From: Chloroflexota bacterium
GTDB lineage: Bacteria; Chloroflexota; UBA6077; SHYK01
Direction of reading: 5' to 3'
Length of the DNA: 35,452 nucleotides
Assembly: GCA_016202435.1 (NCBI GenBank)
Contig: JACQOR010000030.1
Coordinates: 1 to 35,452, forward strand
Both the position numbers and the translations under genes were made by a program. Below the pieces are notes generated by a model. It was not told the DNA's origin. It did no database searches and saw only the letters and a list, made by a program, of their open reading frames with translations. Shown here in pieces: positions 6,645-13,840 of this stretch. Position 1 is the stretch's first letter. The number at the start of each line of letters is the position of its first letter.

Positions 6645-8132
6645 TCAAACCCCGGCGATCTGGCGGAGCAAATCCACGTCGAGGTGCTCGCGCAGGATGC
6701 CGGCCAAGCGGTCATAGGGGTCCACGCGCGCACCGTTCGCCGCGAGGGCCAGACCCCGGCGCCGGGCGAGCGCGCTCAGCATCGCCTCGGTGAAGTCAAC
6801 GTTGGCGAAAAGGCCGTGGAAGTAGGTCCCCGCGATCCAGCCATCCTCCGACACCTGTCCGTCCACGTGCGGGCCCGATTGATCCCGAATGCAGAACGCG
6901 GGGCTGGCGCTCGGATCGGTCCGGCCCACGTGGATCTCGTAGGCGGACACGGGCAGGCCATGGGCGTCGGCGAACAGCCCGCGTGAGGCCTGGACCCTGC
7001 CCTCAACCTGCACCGTGGCCTTTTCCGGCGCGTAACGGGTGACCCCAGGGAGCAGGCCCAGACCGGAGACCGAACCGGGGTCGCCCTCGGCGCCTTCGGG
7101 GTCGTCCAGCCGCTGGCAGAGCATCTGGTAGCCGCCGCAGATCCCGAGCACGGCCCCACCCCGGCCGGCGTAGCTCTGAATCGCCCGGTCCAGGCCCCGC
7201 GCGCGGACGAAGGCGAGATCCGCACGCGTCGTCTTGGTCCCGGGGAGGATGAGGAGATCCGGCGTGCCCAACGCGTCCGGACGATCGACGTAGCGCAGAG
7301 CAACACCGGGCCGCCGCGCGAGCGGATCGAAGTCGTCGAAGTTGGCGATGTGGGGGAGCTTCACCACCACGACGCTCAGTAGGTCCCCACCCGGCCGGGC
7401 CGGGGCGGCGGCCAGGTTCTGGGAATCTTCCTCCGCGATCCCGAGGTCCTCGATCCACGGGATGACTCCGAGCGTCTTCTTCCGGGTTCGGCGCTCCAGG
7501 AACTCGAGGCCGGAGCGGAAGAGCGCGAGGTCGCCCCGGAACTTGTTCACGATGATGCCGGCCACGAGGGCGCGCTCCTCGGGCTCCAGCAGCTCCAGAG
7601 TGCCGACCAGCGACGCGAAGACGCCGCCCCGGTCGATGTCCGCGACCAGCAGCACGGGCGCGGGTGCCGCCCGGGCCACACGCATGTTCACGATATCGTG
7701 CGCCTTCAGGTTCATCTCGACCGGGCTGCCCGCGCCCTCGATGAGCACGAGGTCGAACGTCGCCATGAGGCGGCGCAGGCTGGCCTCGGCCACGGGCCAG
7801 AACTCCTCTTTGCGCGCCTGGTACTCGGCGGCGCTGAGCGTGCCCCAGACACGACCGCTGACCACGACCTGGGAGCGGGCATCGCCCTCGGGCTTGAGCA
7901 GGATCGGGTTCATGTCCGCGCTCGGCGGCAGGCCGGCCGCCTCGGCCTGGACGGCCTGGGCGCGTCCGATCTCAAGGCCATCGGGCGTGGCGAACGAGTT
8001 GAGCGCCATGTTCTGGGACTTGAAGGGGGCGACTCGGACTCCCTCCTGGAAGAAGAGGCGGCAGAGCCCCGCGACCAGCACGCTTTTCCCGACCGACGAC
8101 GACGTCCCCTGGACCATGAGCGCCTTACCCAC
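6645..8132 (-). CDS. cobQ: Cobyric acid synthase
   Basis: CobQ/CbiP amidates the b, d, e and g side chains of adenosylcobyrinic acid a,c-diamide, using glutamine and ATP, to give adenosylcobyric acid. The N-terminal synthetase domain has the P-loop-like MVQGTSSSVGKS and FKSQNMALNSF; the middle contains EGAGSPVEMNL and VADIDRGGVFASLVGT, both CobQ signatures. The C-terminal class I amidotransferase domain has GICGGYQML with the nucleophilic Cys and GTYFHGLF with the catalytic His. The track starts at 8267, but the first 45 residues overlap cobD out of frame. GTG at 8130-8132 gives MGKALMVQGTSS, 495 residues, with GAGG 7 bases upstream and an 8-base overlap with the cobD stop. It is the last gene of a cbiB-cobD-cobQ unit. 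Confidence 0.95.
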   Translation of the reverse strand: MGKALMVQGTSSSVGKSVLVAGLCRLFFQEGVRVAPFKSQNMALNSFATPDGLEIGRAQAVQAEAAGLPPSADMNPILLKPEGDARSQVVVSGRVWGTLSAAEYQARKEEFWPVAEASLRRLMATFDLVLIEGAGSPVEMNLKAHDIVNMRVARAAPAPVLLVADIDRGGVFASLVGTLELLEPEERALVAGIIVNKFRGDLALFRSGLEFLERRTRKKTLGVIPWIEDLGIAEEDSQNLAAAPARPGGDLLSVVVVKLPHIANFDDFDPLARRPGVALRYVDRPDALGTPDLLILPGTKTTRADLAFVRARGLDRAIQSYAGRGGAVLGICGGYQMLCQRLDDPEGAEGDPGSVSGLGLLPGVTRYAPEKATVQVEGRVQASRGLFADAHGLPVSAYEIHVGRTDPSASPAFCIRDQSGPHVDGQVSEDGWIAGTYFHGLFANVDFTEAMLSALARRRGLALAANGARVDPYDRLAGILREHLDVDLLRQIAGV

Positions 8133-9237
8133 GGAGCACCTCGGCCAGGGCGGCCAGCAAAAGGTCCTGCTCCGGAAGCGAGCGCACGCCAATCCGGATG
8201 CAGTCCGGCAGGCCGAACGAGGCGCAATCGCGGACGGCGAAGCCGCGAGCGAGCAGGCGCTCGGCAATCCCCGGGGAACCCACCGAGACCAGGACGAAGT
8301 TGGCGACGCTGGGATAGGGGTGAAGACCGATGCGCTTCAGACCGGAGGTCAGGTGAGCCCGGGAGGCAGCGACCGCCGTCCGGGCCCGATCCAGGTGCTC
8401 GGGATCCGCCAGGGCGGCGACGGCTCCGGCCTGGGCCACGCTGCTGACGCTCCAGGGCGGGATGACGCGGCGAACGACGTCGGCGATCTCGGGCGCGGCC
8501 AGCAGATAGCCGGCGCGCAGACCGGCCAGGCCGAGATCCTTGGTCAGTGAGCGAAGCACCCCGACGTTGCCCCCAGAGATCAGCGGCGCCGCGGATGGCG
8601 CGGTCTCGCACAGCGTGAGATACGCCTCGTCCACGACGAACAGGACCTCGGGCAGATCCTCGATGACGCCGCGCAGCTCCGCGAGGGGGGCGGGCCGCCC
8701 GGTCGGGTTGTTGGGGTGACCGAGCCAGACGAGCCTCGGAGAGCCGCCGCGGAGCCGGGCCGCCAGGGCCGCGGCATCCGGGAGGGGAAGGGGGCCGCCG
8801 GGAGATCGGTCGAGGGGCAGAGAGGGGAACGACGCGACCGTCGCACCGGTCGCTCGGGAAGCAACCTCGTACTCACCGTAGGTCGGCACGAGCACCAGCG
8901 CGCGATCCTCGGGCGCAAGATAGGCACGAGCGAGGGCCCAGATCAGCTCGGTGGAGCCATTGCCGGCGACCACACTCTCGGCAGGTAGCTGCTCGCGAGC
9001 GGCAAGCTCGGTGCGCAGCCTGGAGGCGCTGCGATCCGGATAACGGCTGAGGTCGACGGCGGCGACGGCCTCGGCCACGCGCGGCGACGGCCCGATCACG
9101 TTGCCATTGGCGCTGAAGTCCAGGATCGAGCTCGGGCTGGGATTGATTGACGCCGACGGAGGATCGAAGGACCCGTGGACCGCGGGGGTAAGGTTGGCGA
9201 TCCAGGGGACCGGGCGCGGCCGCCGAGGCGAGGTCAC
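8125..9237 (-). CDS. cobD: Threonine-phosphate decarboxylase (histidinol-phosphate aminotransferase fold)
   Basis: This PLP enzyme of fold type I makes (R)-1-amino-2-propanol O-2-phosphate from L-threonine phosphate, the linker attached to cobyric acid. Visible landmarks: FSANGNVIGPSPRV, RYPDRSASRLRTELA, VAGNGSTELIWALARA, GHPNNPTGRP, FVVDEAYLTL, and SLTKDLGLAGLRAGYLLA with the PLP-binding Lys. The C-terminal RGFAVRDCASFGLPDCIRIGVR is typical of CobD. The track start at 9492 overlaps cbiB; GTG at 9235-9237 forms a GTGA overlap with the cbiB stop and gives 370 residues, the normal length. Its location between cbiB and cobQ distinguishes it from HisC, which it resembles in sequence. Confidence 0.92.
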   Translation of the reverse strand: MTSPRRPRPVPWIANLTPAVHGSFDPPSASINPSPSSILDFSANGNVIGPSPRVAEAVAAVDLSRYPDRSASRLRTELAAREQLPAESVVAGNGSTELIWALARAYLAPEDRALVLVPTYGEYEVASRATGATVASFPSLPLDRSPGGPLPLPDAAALAARLRGGSPRLVWLGHPNNPTGRPAPLAELRGVIEDLPEVLFVVDEAYLTLCETAPSAAPLISGGNVGVLRSLTKDLGLAGLRAGYLLAAPEIADVVRRVIPPWSVSSVAQAGAVAALADPEHLDRARTAVAASRAHLTSGLKRIGLHPYPSVANFVLVSVGSPGIAERLLARGFAVRDCASFGLPDCIRIGVRSLPEQDLLLAALAEVLRG

Positions 9238-10172
9238 GTGAGGGCCAGGCCGACGAGCGCCGCCGCCAAGAGACCGACCACCCAATCGGCGATCCGGACG
9301 GCCCGCGGGATTCCCGAAGGAGCCGGGGCCGGGAACCGGCTGCCCAGCACGTAGTGTCCGGGTTTCTCCAACCGAACCCGAAGCGCGCCCGCCATGGCCG
9401 CCATCGGCCAACCGGCGTTGGGGCTCTCGGTTTGGCGGTGCTCCCGGAGCCCGACGGCCAGAGCCGCGGCGGCGTCGGCTCCACCGAGCCACGCGCCGAC
9501 CGCGAGGAGGCCCGCCGTCACTCGTGCCGGCACCCAGTTCGCCACGTCGTCAACCCGGGCAGCCACTTTGCCCAGGTACTCGTACTCGCCGTGGTAGCCA
9601 ACCATCGCGTCCAATGTGTTAATCGCGCGGTAGGCGAGAGCGCCGGGCACCCCGAACAGCACGAAGTAGGTGAAAGGCGCCACGACCGAGTCGCACAGGT
9701 TCTCGGCCAGAGACTCGATCGCCGCGGAGCTGGCCCGCGACGAGTCCAGATCGCCCGTATCGCGACTCACGAGAGCGCTCAGCCGGTGCCGGGCGCCGAC
9801 GAGATCCTGGTCCCTCAAGGCCGCAGCCACCCCGAGGGTCTCGGTCCGGAGCTGACGATAGGAGAAGCTGACCTTGAAGAGCAGAGCGCCGACGAGCGTA
9901 CCCGGCGGCGGCGCCAAACTTCCGAGCCAGGCCAGGGCGAGGGCGGAGCCGAGGGCGACCAGCCCGACCGAGCCGCCGACGAGGGCCGCTCCGAACCCCA
10001 GCTGGGCCCGGGGGCTGGCCCTCGGGACCAGCCGGAGGACGGCCGCCACGGCGCGGCCGAAGAGCGCGACGGGGTGCCAGCGAGTAACGGGATCGCCCAC
10101 CACCACCTCGAGCGCCAGGGCGAGGACCACGAGAGGCAGAGCGCCGTCCAGCATCCCGAACAAGTACACCAT
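9234..10172 (-). CDS. cbiB: Adenosylcobinamide-phosphate synthase
   Basis: CbiB (called CobD in aerobic-pathway nomenclature) condenses adenosylcobyric acid with aminopropanol or its phosphate at the membrane. Diagnostic features are an N-terminal helix ending in LEVVVGDPVTRWHPVALFGR (family pattern GDP-x-x-x-x-HP-V), then LVSRDTGDLDSSRASSAAIESLAENLCDSVVAPFTY, AYRAINTLDAMVGY and ESPNAGWPMAAMAGAL. It is polytopic. The track uses GTG 10229; ATG 10172 (MVYLFGMLDGAL) or ATG 10154 gives a more typical N-terminus, and none has a strong ribosome site. It is first in the cobalamin unit. No B12-box or cobalamin riboswitch could be found in the roughly 300 bases upstream. Confidence 0.93.
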   Translation of the reverse strand: MVYLFGMLDGALPLVVLALALEVVVGDPVTRWHPVALFGRAVAAVLRLVPRASPRAQLGFGAALVGGSVGLVALGSALALAWLGSLAPPPGTLVGALLFKVSFSYRQLRTETLGVAAALRDQDLVGARHRLSALVSRDTGDLDSSRASSAAIESLAENLCDSVVAPFTYFVLFGVPGALAYRAINTLDAMVGYHGEYEYLGKVAARVDDVANWVPARVTAGLLAVGAWLGGADAAAALAVGLREHRQTESPNAGWPMAAMAGALRVRLEKPGHYVLGSRFPAPAPSGIPRAVRIADWVVGLLAAALVGLALT

Positions 10173-10333
10173 CGAGGCGGCGGCGCTCAACTCGATCCAG
10201 GATCGGGCTGCTCGCCAACCTAGACCCACACAGCCGGCTGATGCTCAGTGATCCCGGGCTCAGTCACCGCATGGCGGCCACGAACTGAGCGGCGGATACC
10301 GCCCGCGAGCTTGCCCAGGCCCGGAAAGGGACG

Positions 10334-10380
10334 CCCCCTCTCCCCAACCCTCCCTCGCGAGGGGGGGGGTGGGGAGAGGG
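10334..10380. repeat. GC-rich palindromic repeat (element A)
   Basis: CCCTCTCCCC-AA-CCCTCCCTCGCG is followed by GAGGG-G4-GGGTGGGGAGAGGG, an almost perfect inverted repeat. Its left flank, GGGACGCCCCCTCTCCCC, is nearly identical to element B at 11268, which marks both as copies of one dispersed family. It lies in the stretch of about 300 bases between cbiB and the DUF2442 gene; I see no gene or clear promoter in the rest of that stretch. Confidence 0.7.
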
Positions 10381-10480
10381 ACGTGCAGCGGATGGGAGCC
10401 TCCATGCAAAGAACTGGTGTTCTATCCATGATAGCGGGTTGGGGCGTGGCTGGGTAGCGGGGGTAAGACGACTTGCCGGC

Positions 10481-10783
10481 TCAGTGGCCGGCCCTTGCTT
10501 CCAGCCAACGCTTCAGGGAGGTCTGGCTTTCACCGGAGCGGCGACCCGCCAGCAGACCCTCCACGCTGACGTCCTCGTCAAGGTCGTCCCAATGGATACC
10601 CTGGCCGCGGCCGATGAGCCGCCAATTGCGCCACTCGTCTGGCCGGCCGTCCAGCAAGCGCGGGTACCAAGTCAGCGGCACCGCGATCGCGCGGGCGTCG
10701 CTCAGCTCCACCGTGAGCGTGTCATCGCTCACCTCGACGCGGACCGCGTCGGGAACTTCGATCTCAATCCTGGAAATACTCAC
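10481..10783 (-). CDS. DUF2442 domain protein
   Basis: The 100-residue product matches the DUF2442 plan: a short start (MSISRIEIEVPDAVRVEVSD), then LTVELSDARAIAVPLTWYPRLLDG, a W-x-x-WRLIGRGQGIHWDDLDEDVSVEGLLAG segment (family pattern G-x-G-x-x-W-x-x-L-D-x-D-x-x-x-x-x-L-L) and a tail. It is small, soluble and probably DNA- or protein-binding. GTG at 10781-10783 lies inside the end of the DUF4160 gene, giving a 20-base overlap, so the two form one transcription unit. DUF2442 and DUF4160 genes commonly travel as an adjacent pair and are suspected toxin-antitoxin-like modules; that function is an inference, not shown here. Confidence 0.88.
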   Translation of the reverse strand: MSISRIEIEVPDAVRVEVSDDTLTVELSDARAIAVPLTWYPRLLDGRPDEWRNWRLIGRGQGIHWDDLDEDVSVEGLLAGRRSGESQTSLKRWLEARAGH

Positions 10784-10995
10784 GCCAAGCCTCCCTCAGC
10801 TCAGACTGACGCTCTTCGACGAGTCGCTGGATGGCCCGCAGTTCCACACGTGTAAAGCCGCCGCTGCGCTCCAACCTGATGGGTGACAACCAGAACTTCG
10901 CTACGTTCCTGCTCGACGTGCACGTGTTCCGGCTCGCCCCCGTCGCCGGCGTAAAAGAAGAATCGGTAAGGCCCGAGGCGAAAAACGGTCGGCAT
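10764..10995 (-). pseudogene. DUF4160 domain protein, frameshifted
   Basis: Frame 1 from ATG 10995 reads MPTVFRLGPYRFFFYAGDGG and continues EPEHVHVEQE, the classic DUF4160 N-terminus. The family sequence then continues in the next frame as NVAKFWLSPIRLERSGG, followed by FTRVELRAIQRLVEERQ and a tail ending EYFQD with TGA at 10764-10766. The switch lies at about 10903-10911, in GAGCAGGAACGTAGC on the - strand, and corresponds to one extra (or two missing) bases. Corrected, the protein has 76 residues, near the family norm. It may be a real inactivating mutation, an assembly error or, less likely, programmed frameshifting, since no classical slippery heptamer is evident. The uncorrected ORF would end after 64 residues with an unrelated tail. 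Confidence 0.8.
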
Positions 10996-11207
10996 TGTTA
11001 CCTACCATAGCCCGTAAGAGCGAAATATGCGATGGCTGCGTGACGTGGATCTGGCTCGCCCTGTCCATACAGGAAGCACTCGACACCGCGGAGGACGGGG
11101 ACGATATCGCGACGCTCCGGTGCGCGAACTGCGCGCTGCCACGGTACGGGCCGCGTCTCGCCCAGATGCTGACGCGGGAAGTATTCGGCGACGAGGCGGC
11201 CGCCTGA
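10995..11207 (+). CDS. Possible small hypothetical protein, low support
   Basis: This 70-residue frame starts at TTG or later and reads on to TGA 11205-11207. It has three scattered Cys residues (ICDGC, RCANCALP) and mostly G/C third positions in its second half, which is why it is listed. I recognise no family, and the opposite strand is also open across it (10998-11429). It sits in the repeat-rich gap between the DUF4160 pseudogene and the large membrane protein and may not be a gene. Confidence 0.15.
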   Translation: MLPTIARKSEICDGCVTWIWLALSIQEALDTAEDGDDIATLRCANCALPRYGPRLAQMLTREVFGDEAAA

Positions 11208-11267
11208 TCTATCGGCGAACTGAACGGCTAGCAGCTCCGCCCCGGCTCTGGCATCGTGGTAGGAATG

Positions 11268-11312
11268 GACGCCCCCTCTCCCTGACCCTCCCCCACAAGG
11301 GGGGAGGGGAGG
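11268..11312. repeat. GC-rich palindromic repeat (element B)
   Basis: CCCTCTCCCTGACCCTCCCCC is followed by a short ACAA loop and GGGGGGAGGGGAGG. It shares the GGACGCCCCCTCTCCC left arm with element A. It lies in the 11208-11441 gap, where no convincing gene is seen. Confidence 0.7.
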
Positions 11313-11345
11313 CCCCACACGGCCCACGCCCAAACCACTCCCGCG

Positions 11346-11394
11346 CCCCCTCCGCCGCAGTCGCCGCGTCACCACCGCGACAAGGCGGGAGGGG
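11346..11394. repeat. Related inverted repeat (element B2)
   Basis: CCCCCTCCGCC (11346-11356) is complementary, with one inserted base, to GGCGGGAGGGG (11384-11394), around a loop of about 27 bases. It appears to be a degenerate relative of element B, 34 bases from it. Confidence 0.45.
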
Positions 11395-11441
11395 AGAAAA
11401 GACCCGCGCCGCCAGCGAGCGGCAAACAACGTCGCGCTCTG

Positions 11442-13811
11442 CTATCGGGCGGTGGGCGGCTCCATGGTCAGCCGCCCCAAGACCTGGCTGTCTCCAGACC
11501 CGACCGGGAGCCGCTCTCCGTCGGAGGAGCGATACACGACGGCGGTGACTGTAAGCGTGCTGGGTGCGCCGGGCGGGACGCGCACGACGACCGTGTCGGG
11601 AACCAGGTCTCCCGCGTCCCAACTACTGGTGGGAAGCGCGCCGTCCAACGGCGGGCTGTCGTGCTGGGCGACCAGCGACCGGTCCGGCCCGAGCAGCTGA
11701 ATCGAGACCGTGTAGTCGGAGGACGGCTGCCGAGATGCGAGCCACAGGAGTCGGACTTCGATCGGCTCGTCGAATCGCGCCAGCGTCGGAGCGATCTCGG
11801 CTCGGGCCAGAGCGATCTCGGTCCCGAATTGAGCAATGGGTTGGCCCGCCCAGGCCACGGGCGGCAGGAGCTTCAGCTCCCGGAGAACCGTCACGTCGCC
11901 CGAAATCACGCGATCTCCTGCCGCGGGAAGCCGGACCAGATCCGGAAAGCGATAGAAACTCGAGACCACCCGGTACAGGCCCGGGCGCGTGTTCGGTCGG
12001 AGCGTGACTTCAAAATCATCGTAGACGACGTCGCCGCGACGCCACAGGCCCGTGGAAGCGGCGCCATTGCCGGGCACGCGGTCGACACCGCCGGCCATCG
12101 CTCCATCCAGGCCGACGACATGCACGAACGCCCGATAGGAGCGAGGCACGTCCTGGATCGCCCGCCAGACCAGGCGGGCGCGGATGGGGTCGCCGAGCGC
12201 CGGACGTTCGGGGGTGAGGTCAGCGCGGACCAGCTCGATCTGGCCTCCAAAAGTGACGCGCTGATTGGCTCCGAGAGCGGCTGCCTCCGCCGGATCCAGG
12301 CGGTTGGCCAGGGTGTAGGTGGGCAGAAATAGCCCGGGCGGAGTGAAGACCGCGAGCCCCAGCAGCCCCAAGCTCGCCGCGGCCGCGGCCGGAACGCGAG
12401 CGGCACGGGGAAGGAGCGCCCGCCAGCCGCAAACCAGACCCAATGCTATGAGCGGCAAGGCCGGGAAGAGATAGCGGCCGTTGGGCCCGAAAAAAGTGAG
12501 CGAGTAGCGGACGATACCGCCCACCACGAGCAAGACCGCCGTGGCGGCGATGACGGCGTCGGCGGCCCAGGCGCGTCGGTCATCCCAATGGGTCCAGGCC
12601 CAGGTCAGGAGGCCACCCAGCCCAGTCGCGGTCAGGGCGAACGCCGCGCCCAGGAGCAGCGCCTGTCCAAAGACCATCTGCCCGGCCCCAAAGAGCAGCG
12701 ATCGCCAGAAATCTGAGCCGGGCGTCCACTGCGCCACCAGCTCGCCGAGAAAGCTCGCTGCGGTGATGGGTCGTTGGTCGATGGGCCACAGGGGGCTGGC
12801 TGAGAAGACTCCCCAGCCCAGCGGGTCGCCGTAGAGCGCCTGGTTGCGGGCGAGCCACCAGCCCATGATGGCCAGGTAGGCGGCAGCCGCCGCGGCGAGC
12901 TGACTGAGGGCCGTGGGGACGGCGAGCGGTACCGGTGCGGACCCGGCCTCTAGCCCCGGCAGCGCTCCCCCTCTCCCCAGCCCTCCCCCACGGGGGCGGA
13001 GGGGGCGTGCAGGCCGATCCGTGCCGCCCGGCGAAGCACCCTCTCCTCCACCCTCCCCCGTCAAGGGGGAGGGTTTGCTGGAACGCCACCAGACCAGAAA
13101 AACGGCCAGCGGAAGCAGTGCAAGCAGGACCAACCCGGAGGCTTTGGTGAGCGCGGCCAGAGCGAAAAGCACGGCCGCGAGCGCCACGTTTCCGGCCGTG
13201 GGGACGCGCAGGTAAAGGAAGAGCCGCCACAGTCCCAGAGCGGCGAAGGCGGCCACCCAGCTGTCGTGGTGGACGGTCGCGGCGCTGACCAGGAACCCGG
13301 GGAGGAACCCAACGGCTGCCATCGCCAGCGCGGTCGCCCCGGCAGATCCGGGAGCGAGCACCCGGCCCATCTGCCAGGTCGCGAAGAGCACCAACCCGCC
13401 CGCCAGGACGGACAGCAACCGGCCCACGTGCAGCCCCCGAATGGGGCCGTCGTAAGGGAACGTCTCCGAGGGGTCCCCATGGAAAACCCGGTTGTAGCCA
13501 CCGTGGTTAGGGTCGCCCCAGCGGAAGTCGGTATTCGCGCGAGCCGAAGCCTTCGGGTTCGACTGGTCCACAGGCGCGATCACCAGGGCCAGCATCAGGT
13601 AGTAGAGCGGCGGGTGGTGCGCGAGCAGCACCTCCTGGGGCTGCCCCTGGGTCGCCTGTTCCGGCAGGCGCCGCTCCGTCAGCAGGAACTGGGCGTAGTG
13701 GTAATGGTCGATCTCATCGACGGCTTCCCACGGAGGGATGACGAGGCTGTAGTAGATCGCCAGCAATGCGTAGAGGGCGATGATGACGGGATGTTGGGCT
13801 GCCGTTTTCAG
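11442..13811 (-). CDS. Large DUF2142/PMT-like membrane protein with C-terminal beta-sandwich domains
   Basis: The N-terminal half is a polytopic glycosyltransferase-like domain of the GT-C type: first helix HPVIIALYALLAIYYSLVIP, then PWEAVDEIDHYHYAQFLLTE (an acidic DE in the first external loop, as in GT-C enzymes), HHPPLYYLMLALV, and GFLPGFLVSAATVHHDS. At least ten helices follow. From about ANQRVTFGGQIELV onward there are two repeated beta domains, each ending in a stretch like RPGLYRVVSSFYR or LTVTAVVYR. The probable role is lipid-linked sugar transfer at the envelope. Start problem: no ATG, GTG or TTG precedes the first helix in frame; CTG 13811 (or ATT 13817) is the best guess. A loop of about 50 Gly/Pro/Arg-rich residues is encoded by two palindromic repeats. 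It lies just downstream of the MFS gene on the same strand. Confidence 0.75.
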   Translation of the reverse strand: MKTAAQHPVIIALYALLAIYYSLVIPPWEAVDEIDHYHYAQFLLTERRLPEQATQGQPQEVLLAHHPPLYYLMLALVIAPVDQSNPKASARANTDFRWGDPNHGGYNRVFHGDPSETFPYDGPIRGLHVGRLLSVLAGGLVLFATWQMGRVLAPGSAGATALAMAAVGFLPGFLVSAATVHHDSWVAAFAALGLWRLFLYLRVPTAGNVALAAVLFALAALTKASGLVLLALLPLAVFLVWWRSSKPSPLTGEGGGEGASPGGTDRPARPLRPRGGGLGRGGALPGLEAGSAPVPLAVPTALSQLAAAAAAYLAIMGWWLARNQALYGDPLGWGVFSASPLWPIDQRPITAASFLGELVAQWTPGSDFWRSLLFGAGQMVFGQALLLGAAFALTATGLGGLLTWAWTHWDDRRAWAADAVIAATAVLLVVGGIVRYSLTFFGPNGRYLFPALPLIALGLVCGWRALLPRAARVPAAAAASLGLLGLAVFTPPGLFLPTYTLANRLDPAEAAALGANQRVTFGGQIELVRADLTPERPALGDPIRARLVWRAIQDVPRSYRAFVHVVGLDGAMAGGVDRVPGNGAASTGLWRRGDVVYDDFEVTLRPNTRPGLYRVVSSFYRFPDLVRLPAAGDRVISGDVTVLRELKLLPPVAWAGQPIAQFGTEIALARAEIAPTLARFDEPIEVRLLWLASRQPSSDYTVSIQLLGPDRSLVAQHDSPPLDGALPTSSWDAGDLVPDTVVVRVPPGAPSTLTVTAVVYRSSDGERLPVGSGDSQVLGRLTMEPPTAR
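12965..13073. repeat. Two tandem palindromic repeats within a coding sequence (element C)
   Basis: C1 (12965-13006) is CCCCCTCTCCCCAGCCCTCC with complementary GGGGGCGGAGGGGG; C2 (13038-13073) is CCCTCTCCTCCACCCTCCCC with GGGGGAGGGT. They are separated by about 30 bases and match elements A and B. On the - strand the reading frame of the membrane protein passes through them without a stop, giving PSPLTGEGGGEG and RPRGGGLGRGGALPG. Confidence 0.8.
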
Positions 13812-13840
13812 GACAATGACACTTCTAGCCGCTTGCCGAA

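Noticed and set aside
10173-10480. Cobalamin riboswitch upstream of cbiB
   Set aside because: No B12-box-like sequence on the - strand; the region is dominated by palindromic element A.
10998-11429. 143-residue - strand ORF
   Set aside because: It runs through palindromic elements B and B2, has no recognisable motif and looks like an open frame caused by high GC.
10334-13073. CRISPR-like repeats
   Set aside because: The repeats are irregularly spaced palindromes without uniform spacers and without cas genes.
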